A stretch of DNA of 64,000 nt from Agrobacterium tumefaciens (GTDB taxonomy: Bacteria > Pseudomonadota > Alphaproteobacteria > Rhizobiales > Rhizobiaceae): contig NZ_CP039904.1 in assembly GCF_005221385.1 (NCBI RefSeq), forward strand, positions 744,001 through 808,000. The letters are read 5' to 3'. A model generated the notes under the pieces. That model was not told the DNA's origin and made no database searches. It saw only the letters and a program-made list of their open reading frames with translations. The translations under genes were made by a program, and so were the position numbers. Numbering within the stretch: the stretch's first letter is position 1; each line of letters begins with the position of its first letter. Shown one piece after another: positions 56,026-64,000 of the stretch.

Positions 56026-57045
56026 CTACTCGCTCCCGTTATCGTGCCGGGTGCGTCCGGGAGATTTTGTCTCGCTGTCGATCCGGGTCGATAGTCGGTC
56101 AAGCGTGCGGCGGAGCGATTTCGATTCCTCCTGCTGCGCCTCGATCCAGTCCCGCAGCATCTGCTGTTCGCTGCGCATATTCTTGACGAGGCCCTGAATG
56201 CCTTCGGCAAGGCTGGTCATGGCCGCAAGCGAGCGCTCGGTGCTGACCATGGCGCCCGGTTCCGCCTTGAACTCCCTCGGTCCCTCCACGCCCGTATCCG
56301 TTACCGAAGACAGCCAGTTTTCAAGCTGGGTGTAAAAGCGGTTCTGCGCACGTCCCGCCTGAAGATCGAGAAAACCAAGGATCAGCGAGCCTGAGAGACC
56401 AAGAAGCGACGAAGAAAACGCCGTTCCCATGCCCGCCAGCGGTGCAGTGAGACCCGCCTTGAGCGAACCTAGAATATCGTTGCTGTCGCCGGCGCTCGGG
56501 TCGAGCGACTGGATGACATTGCTGATGGCGCCTATGGTGCCGATCAGGCCCCAGAAGGTGCCGAGCAGGCCGAGAAACACCAGAAGGCCAACGAGATAAC
56601 GCGATGTATCGCGGGTCTCATCAAGGCGCGTCGCGATGGAATCGAGAATGGTCCGCTGCGTGACGGCGGAAAGCCTGACTTCACCGCGCTTGCCGATCAG
56701 CGTGCTCATGGGGGCGAGCAATTTCGGCGCGCGGCCAACCTTTTCGGCGCTGCCGGCGGCGCGGAAAGCATTAAACCAGCGCACTTCCGAACGCAGGCTC
56801 ATGGTTTGGGTAAACACCAGAATGATGCCGATGGCGAGAACGCCAAGAATGAAGCCGTTGAGACCGGGATTGGTCATGAAGGCGGTATGCGCCTGCCGGT
56901 AAAGAATGGCCGCCAGAAAACCGACGAGGATCAGAAACAGAACCATCGTCCACAGAAACGGTGTGGGGCTGGACAGCTTGTGGCTGTATTGCCTCGTGGC
57001 CACCGGTTTCTCGACGCCGAGATCAAGTAACTCCGAATCCGCCAT
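56026..57045 (-). CDS. MotA/TolQ/ExbB-type proton channel subunit
   Basis: A 339-residue inner-membrane protein. Helices are at about 27-47 (TPFLWTMVLFLILVGFLAAIL), 60-83, 170-192 (YLVGLLVFLGLLGTFWGLIGTI) and 228-252 (MGTAFSSSLLGLSGSLILGFLDL); the last two carry the proton-channel Thr/Gly pattern of the family. The C-terminal 70 residues form a coiled coil (SLAAMTSLAEGIQGLVKNMRSEQQ). The start at 57045 (MADSELLDLG) is preferred; the frame is open to 57138. It is partnered with the MotB/OmpA-like gene, a pair conserved in rhizobia without a settled role. Confidence 0.9.
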   Translation of the reverse strand: MADSELLDLGVEKPVATRQYSHKLSSPTPFLWTMVLFLILVGFLAAILYRQAHTAFMTNPGLNGFILGVLAIGIILVFTQTMSLRSEVRWFNAFRAAGSAEKVGRAPKLLAPMSTLIGKRGEVRLSAVTQRTILDSIATRLDETRDTSRYLVGLLVFLGLLGTFWGLIGTIGAISNVIQSLDPSAGDSNDILGSLKAGLTAPLAGMGTAFSSSLLGLSGSLILGFLDLQAGRAQNRFYTQLENWLSSVTDTGVEGPREFKAEPGAMVSTERSLAAMTSLAEGIQGLVKNMRSEQQMLRDWIEAQQEESKSLRRTLDRLSTRIDSETKSPGRTRHDNGSE

Positions 57046-57167
57046 AACGTTCGCATTCCCTTCGGTCACGTATCTAGCGGAAGCTATTTGAAAATTGCGA
57101 CGATTTGAAGCGAAAAGCCGGTCTTTCGTCACAGGCATTTTACAAAACCGGAAGCAGACCGTGCGGA

Positions 57168-57203
57168 GAAAAACAAAAACGCCCGGCAGGGGTTCGCCGG
57201 GCG
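57168..57203 (-). terminator. Terminator of suhB
   Basis: CGCCCGGC (57180-57187) pairs with GCCGGGCG (57196-57203). On the minus strand it is followed by TTTTTGTTTTT. It lies about 45 bases after the stop and separates suhB from the motor pair. Confidence 0.92.
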
Positions 57204-57245
57204 CCTGAAACTTGCATTAAACGGCAGGTTTTCTGCCGAAATCGA

Positions 57246-58046
57246 TCAGCGGCCCGGTATCGGGCGGTTCGCGACTTCCACAAGCGACTTGTGGATATAT
57301 TCATTTCCAGCTGCAACAGTGCCGCTGCCGAAGATATCCGTGCCGCCCTTGATGTCGGAAGCAAAGCCGCCGGCCTCACGAATCAGCACCAGGCCGGCCG
57401 CCATATCCCAGGGCGAAAGTTCGGCTTCCCAGAAACCGTCGAGACGGCCCGCTGCGACATAAGCAAGGTCGAGTGCTGCAGCGCCCATACGGCGGATGCC
57501 AGCAGCTTCGCCCATGACGTGACGAAGCTCGACGAGGAATTTGCCGTGATTGCCGCGGCCAAGATGCGGGACGCCGCAGCCGATGACGCAATCGGTCAGC
57601 GCCTTGCGCGCAGCAACGCGAATGCGGCGATCGTTGAGGAAAGCGCCGCCGCCGCGCTCGGCGGTGTAGAGTTCGTCGGTGGCTGGATTGAAGATCACGC
57701 CGGCAACAACTTCCCCATTGCGCTCCAGCGCAATGGAAACGGCGAAATGCGGAATGCCGTGCAGGAAATTGGTGGTGCCATCAAGCGGATCGACGATCCA
57801 GCGATGCGCACCATCCGAGCCCTTTTCCTCGCCGCCTTCCTCACCCAGAAAGTCGTAGGTCGGGCGGGCTTTCATCAGCTCGTCGCGCACGATCTTTTCG
57901 GCTTTCAGGTCTGCCTGCGAGACGAAATCGCTCGGTCCCTTGACTGAAACCTGAAGGTTCTGCACTTCACCGAAGTCACGCGACAAAGACTTACCCGCCT
58001 TGATGGCGGCCTGAACCATGACATTGAGAAGGGCTGAACGGGCCAT
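57246..58046 (-). CDS. suhB: Inositol monophosphatase family protein SuhB
   Basis: A 266-residue Mg2+-dependent phosphatase. The metal-binding motifs are GEEGGEEKG (Glu near 67) and the WIVDPLDGTTNFLHGIP run (about 80-97), with the C-terminal WDMAAGLVLIREAGG holding the third Asp. E. coli SuhB also acts as an antitermination factor for rRNA transcription; that is not shown here. The start at 58046 (ARSALLNVMVQAA) fits the family. Confidence 0.96.
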   Translation of the reverse strand: MARSALLNVMVQAAIKAGKSLSRDFGEVQNLQVSVKGPSDFVSQADLKAEKIVRDELMKARPTYDFLGEEGGEEKGSDGAHRWIVDPLDGTTNFLHGIPHFAVSIALERNGEVVAGVIFNPATDELYTAERGGGAFLNDRRIRVAARKALTDCVIGCGVPHLGRGNHGKFLVELRHVMGEAAGIRRMGAAALDLAYVAAGRLDGFWEAELSPWDMAAGLVLIREAGGFASDIKGGTDIFGSGTVAAGNEYIHKSLVEVANRPIPGR

Positions 58047-58162
58047 CGAATTTGTTTCCTGGAAAGCTTGCGAACCGCCCGAAAGCGCATCGGGCAGGCA
58101 CGTCATTATTTTCTTGAATTGAAAGTTTGCGGTTCAAGACCACAAAACGCGCGGAAATTCAA

Positions 58163-58196
58163 GGCAAAAAGCCCGCATCGGCAAGCTGGCACCAGA
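58163..58196 (-). terminator. Weak terminator of the Sel1-repeat gene
   Basis: GCCCG pairs with CGGGC across a long internal loop, followed on the minus strand by TTTTTGCC. Pairing is short, so this is tentative. Confidence 0.45.
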
Positions 58197-58210
58197 AGAC
58201 CGGGCCTGCA

Positions 58211-59305
58211 TTACGTTGGGCGGAAACGATTTGCGGCCTCGATCCCCTTTTTCTGCTGCTCGTCGGTGATGCCGAGATAAAAATCCTCGAGAGCCGGATC
58301 CTTCAGTCCGGCGCGGCGGGAAAGCACATACCATTTGGCCGCTTCCACCGGATCGGGCCGGGTGCCAAGCGCCTGAATGTAAAGATGCGCCACCTTGTTC
58401 TGCGCAATGACATTGCCGCGCTGCGCTGCGCCATAAAGCCAGCGGAAGCCCTCTTCCAGATTTCTCTCGCCACCAAAACCGTTGACCAGCCAGATGCCGA
58501 GATCGACCTGCGCAGTATCGTATCCTGCCTTTGCGGCCCGCATCAGCCAGTCCCGCGCCTTGGCCTTCTTGTCTGCCGGCACATCCTTGACCGACCAGTA
58601 AATCTGCGACACCGCATATTGCGCGTCGGCAATGCCCTGCTCGGCAGATTTTTCGTAAAATGGCATGGCCATCAGCAAGCCCTTGGCGCCGGGATTTTCC
58701 GAAACCAGTATCTGCCCCCAGTTGAACTGGGCGGACCCGTTGCCGGCTTCCGCCGCACGGCGCATGAAATCGTCGGCCTTGACCTTGTCGCGGGTGACGA
58801 ATTTGCCTTCCATCAGGATCAGGGCGAATTTGAACATGGCGACGGGATCGCCGCCCTGCGCCGCCTGCTGATACCAGAAGGCAGAGGTCTTCTCATCGCG
58901 GGCAATGCCGAGGCCGCGCGACATCATTTCGGCGACCAGCGTCTGTGCGGACGCGTCGCCGTTCTGCGCGCGGTTCAACGCCTTGTCGAGCGCCTGCACA
59001 TATTCGCCGCGCTGGAAATGCCCGTAGGCCTCATCCACTCTACCCTTGAATTCCTTCTCAGGCGGCAGTGCCGGCAGGTCCGCGCCCATGCGCTGATAGA
59101 CATTGACGCCCTGCGACGGTTGCAGATCCTTCTGTTCCTCGGATTGCACCCTGCCCTGACGGGAAGGCTGCGCCTCATCCTCCATCTGGCGGGAGAGCGC
59201 ATTGCTTTCGCTCTGCGGCCCGGATTGAGCAAAGGCAACGCCCGCCGGCGGGCCGAAAACGAGCGCCAGCAGCGAAACGGAGAAGCAAAAAGGAACCGAG
59301 CGCAT
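58211..59305 (-). CDS. Secreted Sel1-repeat protein
   Basis: A 364-residue exported protein. The signal peptide (RSVPFCFSVSLLALVFGPPAGVAFA-Q) is followed by a disordered Ser/Gln/Glu-rich stretch to about residue 70. Six or so Sel1/TPR-like repeats (about 90-355) follow, with Ala-Gly-Leu spacing, for example ASAQTLVAEMMSRGLGIARDEKTSAFWYQQAAQGG and TAQVDLGIWLVNGFGGERNLEEGFRWLYGAAQRG. Such proteins act as scaffolds; no partner is known. The frame opens with a TTG at 59323 overlapping the upstream stop; ATG at 59305 with ACAGGCG eight bases upstream is preferred, ATG at 59311 is possible. Confidence 0.87.
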   Translation of the reverse strand: MRSVPFCFSVSLLALVFGPPAGVAFAQSGPQSESNALSRQMEDEAQPSRQGRVQSEEQKDLQPSQGVNVYQRMGADLPALPPEKEFKGRVDEAYGHFQRGEYVQALDKALNRAQNGDASAQTLVAEMMSRGLGIARDEKTSAFWYQQAAQGGDPVAMFKFALILMEGKFVTRDKVKADDFMRRAAEAGNGSAQFNWGQILVSENPGAKGLLMAMPFYEKSAEQGIADAQYAVSQIYWSVKDVPADKKAKARDWLMRAAKAGYDTAQVDLGIWLVNGFGGERNLEEGFRWLYGAAQRGNVIAQNKVAHLYIQALGTRPDPVEAAKWYVLSRRAGLKDPALEDFYLGITDEQQKKGIEAANRFRPT

Positions 59306-59319
59306 GAACATCGCCTGTA

Positions 59320-59985
59320 TCAACCGCCAAACCGTGGCGCTTTTTCGTCAAGCAAAGCGTTGATTTCAGAAACGGCCTGGGCGGCACCGGCGGCATTGTC
59401 GAAAACGCCGCCGCGCATCGCCACAAATTCCACGCCGGTTTCAGCCACGGCAACCACCGACGACGGATCCGTACCGCCCATGACGATGGCCGGGATTTCG
59501 ATCATCGACGCCCACCACTCGCCGAGCGCCAGGTTTTTGGGATGCGCCTCCGGTTTGATGTCACCTTCCAACTTGCCAAAAAACACATAGTCCGGATTGG
59601 ACTCGCCCATCTCTAGAGCCTTGTGGCGGTCATCCGCATTGCCGCCGCCGACAATGAGCTTCGGCGTAAAGTTTTCCACGGCCTCGGCAAGCGCCTCGGC
59701 ATTACCAGCCACATGCAGGCCATCCGCCTTCACCCGGCTGGCGACGCGGCTGTCGCCGGCGATGAGGGCAGCAGCACCCGCCTTCTGAACGATCGGCACA
59801 ATGAGTTCGGCCCATTTCTGAAAAGAGGCGTCATCCAGGTCGTATTGCGGGATGATGACGGAAGCCACATCGCCGCCACGCAGTGCGCCCTCCAAATCTG
59901 TCGCCTGCTTTTGCGCATCGCCCGATTGCGGGACGATCAGGACAAGGCGGCAACGGTCGTCAACTATGGTCATCGGTTCGTCCAT
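59320..59985 (-). CDS. Thiamine-phosphate-synthase-like (ThiE/TenI family) protein
   Basis: A 221-residue TIM-barrel protein of the ThiE/TenI family. It keeps AELIVPIVQKAGAAALIAGDSRVASRVKADGLHVAG but not the usual catalytic His-Leu-Gly-Gln-x-Asp of ThiE (here HVAGNAEAL), and the pyrophosphate loop reads NPDYVFFGKLEGDIKPEAHPK. It may therefore be a TenI-like or altered member rather than a true thiamine phosphate synthase. No thi genes are near. It overlaps or abuts the Sel1-repeat gene downstream; an internal start at 59973 is possible. Confidence 0.82.
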   Translation of the reverse strand: MDEPMTIVDDRCRLVLIVPQSGDAQKQATDLEGALRGGDVASVIIPQYDLDDASFQKWAELIVPIVQKAGAAALIAGDSRVASRVKADGLHVAGNAEALAEAVENFTPKLIVGGGNADDRHKALEMGESNPDYVFFGKLEGDIKPEAHPKNLALGEWWASMIEIPAIVMGGTDPSSVVAVAETGVEFVAMRGGVFDNAAGAAQAVSEINALLDEKAPRFGG

Positions 59986-60077
59986 TTCAGGCAGAAGACA
60001 CTTCCGGCGCGATCTGCACTCGTTTTGATAAGATAAATCCGATAAACCGGTCCGGCGAAAGGATCAACCATCCATCC

Positions 60078-60842
60078 ATGCTGACCGATTTTCATTTTTT
60101 TCTCGTCGCCATTCCCGCAGTCGTGCTTGTCGGCCTTTCCAAGGGTGGACTGGGCGGTGCGCTGGCACTGATGGGTGTGCCGCTTATGGCGCTTGCGATC
60201 CCGCCCGTGCAGGCTGCGGCGATCTTCCTGCCGATCCTGATCGTCATGGATCTGGTTGCGCTCTGGGCCTGGCGGCACCACAATCATCGCCAGACGCTCC
60301 TCATCATGCTACCCGGCGCAATCGCCGGCATCACGCTCGGTTGGGCCACCTCGAGCCTCATATCGGCAGACGCCATGCGCCTTGTCGTCGCCTCGGTTAC
60401 CATCCTCTTCGTCATGCGTTATTTTTACGAGAGCTTCAAAAGCCGAAGGGGACAGGCAATTCCGGCGAAACCGCAAAGACCGACAGCCGCAACGCTCTGG
60501 TCCAGCCTGTCGGGTTATGCAAGTTTCGTGGCTCATGCCGGCGGCCCGCCTTTCCAGATCTATGTCCTCCCCCTGAAGCTCGATCCCAAAACCTATACCG
60601 GCATGAGCGTCCGTTTCTTCGCCATTATGAACGCGATCAAGCTCATCCCATACTTCGCACTGGGCGCGCTGGACGCCACCAACCTCAAGACATCGGCAAG
60701 CCTGCTGCCGGTGGCGATGCTGGCGACACTCGCCGGCGCAAAGGTGGTGAAATACATGAAACCGGCGGTGTTTTATCCGCTCATGTATGCCATGGCGCTT
60801 GTCGCGGCGCTGAAACTGCTATGGGACGGACTGCCTTTATAG
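60078..60842 (+). CDS. TauE/SafE (TSUP) family membrane transporter
   Basis: A 254-residue protein with about eight helices. The two family repeats are VGLSKGGLGGALALMGVPLMAL at the N-terminus and WSSLSGYASFVAHAGGPPFQIYVLPLKL in the middle. The family carries sulfonates, sulfite or other small anions outward; the substrate is not determinable. The ATG at 60078 starts MLTDFHFFL; the frame extends to 59883 across the divergent gene. It is transcribed divergently from the ThiE-like gene. Confidence 0.93.
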   Translation: MLTDFHFFLVAIPAVVLVGLSKGGLGGALALMGVPLMALAIPPVQAAAIFLPILIVMDLVALWAWRHHNHRQTLLIMLPGAIAGITLGWATSSLISADAMRLVVASVTILFVMRYFYESFKSRRGQAIPAKPQRPTAATLWSSLSGYASFVAHAGGPPFQIYVLPLKLDPKTYTGMSVRFFAIMNAIKLIPYFALGALDATNLKTSASLLPVAMLATLAGAKVVKYMKPAVFYPLMYAMALVAALKLLWDGLPL

Positions 60843-60854
60843 CCTTCGAGCCAA

Positions 60855-60893
60855 TAAAAAGCCCCGGCTGCACCGCAGTGCTGCCAGGGCTTA
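60855..60893. terminator. Terminator between TauE/SafE and the first DUF465 gene
   Basis: AAGCCC...GGGCTT closes a longer imperfect stem with GGCTGC/GCAGT pieces. A TTTTTATT run follows on the minus strand and a shorter A/T-rich run on the plus strand, so it mainly serves the minus-strand gene. Confidence 0.7.
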
Positions 60894-60947
60894 AAGAAAT
60901 CCAACCGTCAGCCCTTCATTTCATCGAAGGCTGCGGTTTGGCATTAT

Positions 60948-61124
60948 TCAATGCCTAGTGGAGGCTTTGAGCCTCTGCAATTCGTCCTTCAGGCGCAGTT
61001 TACGACGTTTGAGGTCGGCAATCTCCGTATCGTCCGAAGACGGGGAAGCAAGAATACTTTCGAGCTGCTCCTCCAGAGCGCCGTGTTTCTTTTCGAGCGA
61101 TGCAATATGAGCCTGAATGGTCAT
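60948..61124 (-). CDS. DUF465 (YdcH family) small coiled-coil protein
   Basis: A 58-residue helical protein: MTIQAHIASLEKKHGALEEQL, acidic turn SPSSDDTEI, then LKRRKLRLKDELQRLK. This is the DUF465 pattern of two helices joined by a turn; function unknown. The frame extends to 61358 but only this last part has family character, and the ATG at 61124 is preceded by AGGAAGG. It is transcribed away from a second DUF465 gene 235 bases away. Confidence 0.88.
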   Translation of the reverse strand: MTIQAHIASLEKKHGALEEQLESILASPSSDDTEIADLKRRKLRLKDELQRLKASTRH

Positions 61125-61359
61125 GCGGCACGTCCTTCCTTTTTTAAACCTACCTCCAGCTCTCCATCGCTGGAGTTTCAGGTTTGCGACGACAATGTGA
61201 CATGGATTACCGATATTGTCGAAGGCGAAATGAAGGCAATAAGTGGGCAATTTGGTCGCAAGGGATAACTTCCCGTTACCGCGATTTGATGATAGAGGCT
61301 CGTGAACGATGACATACGCGCCGGAGGCTATCCGGCTGGCATAAAATGGGGATGACAAG

Positions 61360-61563
61360 ATGCCCGATCAGGACCAGGCGGACATCAGGCTCACGCTGGC
61401 GCGGCTGCGCCAGGAGCATGAGGACTATGACGCGGCGATCAACGCGATGATCCAGACCAGCTGCGATGCGCTGCGGATACAGCGCATGAAAAAGAAGAAG
61501 CTGGCCGTCAAGGACAAGATGACCCAGATCGAAGATCAGGTCATTCCCGATATCATCGCCTGA
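61360..61563 (+). CDS. DUF465 (YdcH family) small protein, second copy
   Basis: A 67-residue protein with the DUF465 layout: [26 protein letters not shown], then [22 protein letters not shown], ending DIIA. It is about 30 percent or less identical to its divergent neighbour by eye. It ends 15 bases before purE on the same strand and may be read with it. Function unknown. Confidence 0.88.
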   Translation: MPDQDQADIRLTLARLRQEHEDYDAAINAMIQTSCDALRIQRMKKKKLAVKDKMTQIEDQVIPDIIA

Positions 61564-61577
61564 TCTGGAGAAATCAC

Positions 61578-62078
61578 GTGACAGCAGAGACACCCCCCGT
61601 CGCCATCATCATGGGCAGCCAGTCTGACTGGGAAACCATGAAGAACGCCGCCGATACGCTCGATGCGCTTGATGTGGAATATGAAGCGCGCATCATTTCC
61701 GCCCACCGCACGCCGGACCGGCTTTATGACTTCGCCAATGGCGCCAAAGACGAAGGATTCAAGGTCATCATCGCAGGCGCGGGCGGCGCCGCCCATCTAC
61801 CGGGCATGACGGCCGCCATGACGCCGCTGCCTGTCTTCGGCGTTCCCGTACAGTCCAAGACCATGTCCGGACAGGACAGCCTCTATTCCATCGTGCAGAT
61901 GCCCGCCGGCATTCCTGTCGGCACGCTTGCCATCGGCAAGGCCGGCGCCATCAATGCCGCACTCCTTGCGGCCGCGGTTCTGGCGCTTGGCGACGACGAT
62001 CTGGCCGACCGGCTGGATGCATGGCGCGCGCGCCAGTCGGCGGCCGTCGCCGAATATCCGATGGACAGCGCCCAGTGA
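61578..62078 (+). CDS. purE: N5-carboxyaminoimidazole ribonucleotide mutase
   Basis: A 166-residue enzyme that moves the carboxyl group from N5-CAIR to CAIR in purine synthesis. The class I signature [19 protein letters not shown] holds the catalytic region, with [34 protein letters not shown] and [21 protein letters not shown]. The start is a GTG at 61578 with TGGAG ten bases upstream. The stop overlaps the purK start by one base (TGATG). Confidence 0.97.
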   Translation: MTAETPPVAIIMGSQSDWETMKNAADTLDALDVEYEARIISAHRTPDRLYDFANGAKDEGFKVIIAGAGGAAHLPGMTAAMTPLPVFGVPVQSKTMSGQDSLYSIVQMPAGIPVGTLAIGKAGAINAALLAAAVLALGDDDLADRLDAWRARQSAAVAEYPMDSAQ

Positions 62079-63163
62079 TGGCGAAGATGAATGATCTGAC
62101 CATCGGCATCATTGGCGGCGGGCAGCTTGGCCGCATGCTGGCGATGGCGGCGGCGCGCCTCAACCACCGTACCATCGTGCTGGAACCGCAGGTTGATTGT
62201 CCGGCCGCCCAGGTTTGCAACGACCAGATCGTCGCAGATTATGACGATGAGCGCGCCCTTGCGGAACTCGCCCGTCGCTGCGATGTCGTGACCTACGAAT
62301 TCGAGAACGTGCCTGTGGCGGCAGCCGAAACGCTCGCCGCCTCCGTTCCCGTCTATCCGCCGCCGCAGGCGCTCAATGCCTCACAGGACCGGCTGACCGA
62401 GAAACGCTTCCTAAACGGTTGCGGCATTCCGACGGCCGATTTTCGCGCCGTGGACAGCCAGGAAGAACTGGAGGCCGCCTTGGCAGCTTTCGGCGGCAAG
62501 GGCGTGCTGAAAACCCGCCGCATGGGCTATGACGGCAAAGGACAGCGCCTGTTCCGCGGCGGCGAGGACAGCACGGGTGCTTTCGACGCGCTCGGTGGCG
62601 TGCCGCTCATCCTTGAGAGCTTCGTCGCCTTCGAGCGGGAAATATCGATCATCGCCGCTCGCTTCAGGGACGGCACCGTCGTCTGCTACGATCCGGCTGA
62701 AAACGTCCATCTGAACGGCATTCTGCACACATCGACCGTGCCGGCAGCGCTCTCCGAAGCGGCTGCGGCAGTTGCCGTCCAGTCTGCGGAGAAGCTTCTG
62801 GCGGCGCTCGATTATGTCGGCGTCATCGGCATCGAATTCTTCGTGCTTCCCGATGGCTCGCTGGTTGCCAATGAAATGGCGCCGCGCGTGCACAATACCG
62901 GCCACTGGACGGAAGCAGCCTGTGTGATCTCGCAATTCGAGCAGCACATGCGCGCGGTATCTGGCCTTGCCCCCGGCAGCGCGGTCCGTCATTCGGATTG
63001 CGTCATGACCAACCTCATCGGTGACGACATTGATGATGTTCCGGCATGGCTGTCGAAAAAAGACTGTCTCGTGCACCTCTACGGCAAGACGGAAGCACGG
63101 CCCGGCCGCAAGATGGGCCACGTGACCGAGCTTTTGCACACAGGAAAAGCCTCAGTCTTTTAA
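62078..63163 (+). CDS. purK: N5-carboxyaminoimidazole ribonucleotide synthase
   Basis: A 361-residue ATP-grasp enzyme that carboxylates AIR with bicarbonate and ATP to N5-CAIR, the substrate of PurE. The Rossmann-like start is [20 protein letters not shown]. The ATP-grasp pieces are [34 protein letters not shown] and [28 protein letters not shown]. It is translationally coupled to purE. No clear terminator is seen before rpmJ. Confidence 0.97.
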   Translation: MAKMNDLTIGIIGGGQLGRMLAMAAARLNHRTIVLEPQVDCPAAQVCNDQIVADYDDERALAELARRCDVVTYEFENVPVAAAETLAASVPVYPPPQALNASQDRLTEKRFLNGCGIPTADFRAVDSQEELEAALAAFGGKGVLKTRRMGYDGKGQRLFRGGEDSTGAFDALGGVPLILESFVAFEREISIIAARFRDGTVVCYDPAENVHLNGILHTSTVPAALSEAAAAVAVQSAEKLLAALDYVGVIGIEFFVLPDGSLVANEMAPRVHNTGHWTEAACVISQFEQHMRAVSGLAPGSAVRHSDCVMTNLIGDDIDDVPAWLSKKDCLVHLYGKTEARPGRKMGHVTELLHTGKASVF

Positions 63164-63302
63164 GGCAAAGACACCGGCAAGTGTTGACAGGCAGGGGTCA
63201 AACGGGTATTTGCCTGCCAACCGAAAAGAGCGCGCCCCGTTGCGCGCTTTTGATTGTTTGAATAAGCACGGTAAAAGCCGTGCAAAACTGCGGACCAGTA
63301 AA

Positions 63303-63428
63303 ATGAAAATCAAGAATTCGCTTAAAGCGCTTAAGGCCCGTCATCGCGATAACCGCCTGGTTCGCCGCAAGGGCCGCGTCTACATCATCAACAAGCAGAA
63401 CCCGCGCTTCAAGGCTCGTCAGGGCTGA
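63303..63428 (+). CDS. rpmJ: 50S ribosomal protein L36
   Basis: A 41-residue protein, [20 protein letters not shown] then [20 protein letters not shown]. It is the longer, Cys-poor type of L36 without the zinc-binding CxxC, as is usual for Alphaproteobacteria. The ATG at 63303 lies within a longer open frame (from 63210) that has no further family character. Confidence 0.96.
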   Translation: MKIKNSLKALKARHRDNRLVRRKGRVYIINKQNPRFKARQG

Positions 63429-63529
63429 TTGACTGCGACTGCGGTTCGCGATCAATGTCGCGGATCACTTTGTTGACAGAGCAAAACTTTGCATTTGATA
63501 TTGGGCGCAGGCGGGTTAATCTTTAGCCC

Positions 63530-64000
63530 ATGCGCCCAAATCGTTTTTGCATGGCTATTATCGTCGCTCAGGGTCTCCTGTTATCAGGACTGACTTCCAT
63601 TGCTCATGCCGCGGACGGACAAACGCCGGCGGCGGCGGAAGCCGCGCCTTTACCGGTCGGAACCATCGACACGCTTTTTGCATCGCTGAAAAAAGAGCGA
63701 AATGCGGTCAAGGCGCGCAGCATCGCCAACCAGATCGCGTCCGAGTGGAACGATTCCGGCAGCGCGACGATCAATCTCCTGATGCAATGGGCAGGCGAAG
63801 CCTCCGACGAAAAGCGCAATGCCGCCGCCTATGATTTTCTCGACCAGATCATTCTGCTCGATCCGGACTATGTGCAGGCGCCCTATCGCCGCGCAATGGT
63901 GCATTTTGCCGATGGCGACACCCGCAAGGCCATGGCGGACATCAACCTGACGCTGGAAAAGGAGCCGCGCTATTTTCCGGCGCTGGCGAGCCTCGCCAAT
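63530..64000 (+). CDS. Exported TPR protein, N-terminal part (cut by window edge)
   Basis: An open frame of 157 codons running off the right end. The N-terminus is a signal peptide (MRPNRFCMAIIVAQGLLLSG then LTSIAHAAD), cleaved near residue 28. After an Ala/Pro linker the helices starting at about residue 45 show TPR-type spacing: LFASLKKERNAVKARSIANQI, then NAAAYDFLDQIILLDPDYVQAPYRRAMVHFADGD, then KAMADINLTLEKEPRYFPAL. Function unknown; the end is beyond the window. An ATG at 63551 is an alternative start. Confidence 0.78.
   Translation, partial: MRPNRFCMAIIVAQGLLLSGLTSIAHAADGQTPAAAEAAPLPVGTIDTLFASLKKERNAVKARSIANQIASEWNDSGSATINLLMQWAGEASDEKRNAAAYDFLDQIILLDPDYVQAPYRRAMVHFADGDTRKAMADINLTLEKEPRYFPALASLAN

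Noticed and set aside
54992..57045. Zorya (ZorAB) phage-defence system
   Set aside because: The motor-pair layout is similar, but no ZorC, ZorD or ZorE gene lies next to it; neighbours are suhB and an FAD dehydrogenase, and the setting is core chromosome.
57168..58210. The suhB RNA motif around the suhB gene
   Set aside because: I looked for the alphaproteobacterial suhB-type structured RNA on both sides of suhB and found only the ordinary terminator and unstructured sequence.

Overview
The window is a continuous piece of core chromosome from an alphaproteobacterium of the Rhizobiales, almost certainly the genus Agrobacterium. The grounds are the tolQRAB-pal-cpoB-tilS-ftsH-glmM block, a serC leader hairpin of the rhizobial type, small rhizobial families (DUF1192, DUF1465, DUF4164, DUF465, Tim44-like), EcfG and CtrA promoter motifs, and an even, fairly high G+C with NNC/NNG codon preference throughout. 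I recall this gene order from the linear chromosome of the A. tumefaciens complex, but that cannot be checked here. There is no insertion sequence, phage, integron or CRISPR array, and no compositional break that would suggest a transferred island.

Layout. 1-3.0 kb: minus-strand genes for a secreted PAN/Apple-domain protein (cut by the window edge), a Trm112-like protein, a Lon-substrate-binding-like protein, a CnoX-type thioredoxin-TPR chaperone and a prolyl-tRNA editing protein. 3.2-4.3 kb: tRNA-Gly(GCC), then a probable stress locus (candidate sRNA and a small secreted protein, each behind an EcfG-type promoter), then a CAT-anticodon tRNA. 4.4-12.7 kb: mnmA, an OpgC-type acyltransferase, a Tim44-like membrane protein, serC-serA and an outer-membrane beta-barrel. 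12.9-29.3 kb: a long run of minus-strand envelope and repair genes: glmM, ftsH, tilS, the Tol-Pal system, an overlapping ybgC/Nudix/Nudix/DinB unit, a Tat-exported phosphoesterase and ruvCAB. 29.6-35.5 kb: chemoreceptor, flavin monooxygenase, yebC, a stress-type flavin-binding protein and an MBL-fold protein. 35.6-39.5 kb: ymdB, 5-formyl-THF cyclo-ligase, a DUF21-CBS transporter, 6S RNA, zapA and a DUF4164 gene. 39.8-48.1 kb: a glycolysis/Calvin-type cluster tkt-gap-pgk-fba with a lipoprotein gene and a K+/H+ antiporter gene inserted. 48.1-64 kb: transporters, rpmE, a MotA/MotB-OmpA-like motor pair, suhB, a Sel1-repeat protein, TauE/SafE, purEK, rpmJ and a TPR protein cut by the right edge.

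How it fits together. The dominant theme is envelope maintenance and central metabolism. Tol-Pal, CpoB, GlmM, FtsH, the OMP, the OpgC-like enzyme and the second ion-driven motor pair all act at the envelope; tkt/gap/pgk/fba and serCA form the trunk from triose phosphates to serine; purEK and the folate cyclo-ligase serve one-carbon and purine supply.

The most interesting layer is regulatory. Five intergenic matches to the EcfG general-stress promoter GGAAC-N16/17-CGTT lie upstream of genes (small RNA, secreted peptide, OpgC-like enzyme, stress protein 26-like flavoprotein, DUF1465). Counting nine fixed bases at two spacings on two strands, about one match would be expected by chance in 64 kb of uniform sequence. 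Two perfect CtrA boxes (TTAA-N7-TTAA) lie upstream of the OMP gene and of a second candidate small RNA. These are motif matches read by eye, not measured promoters.
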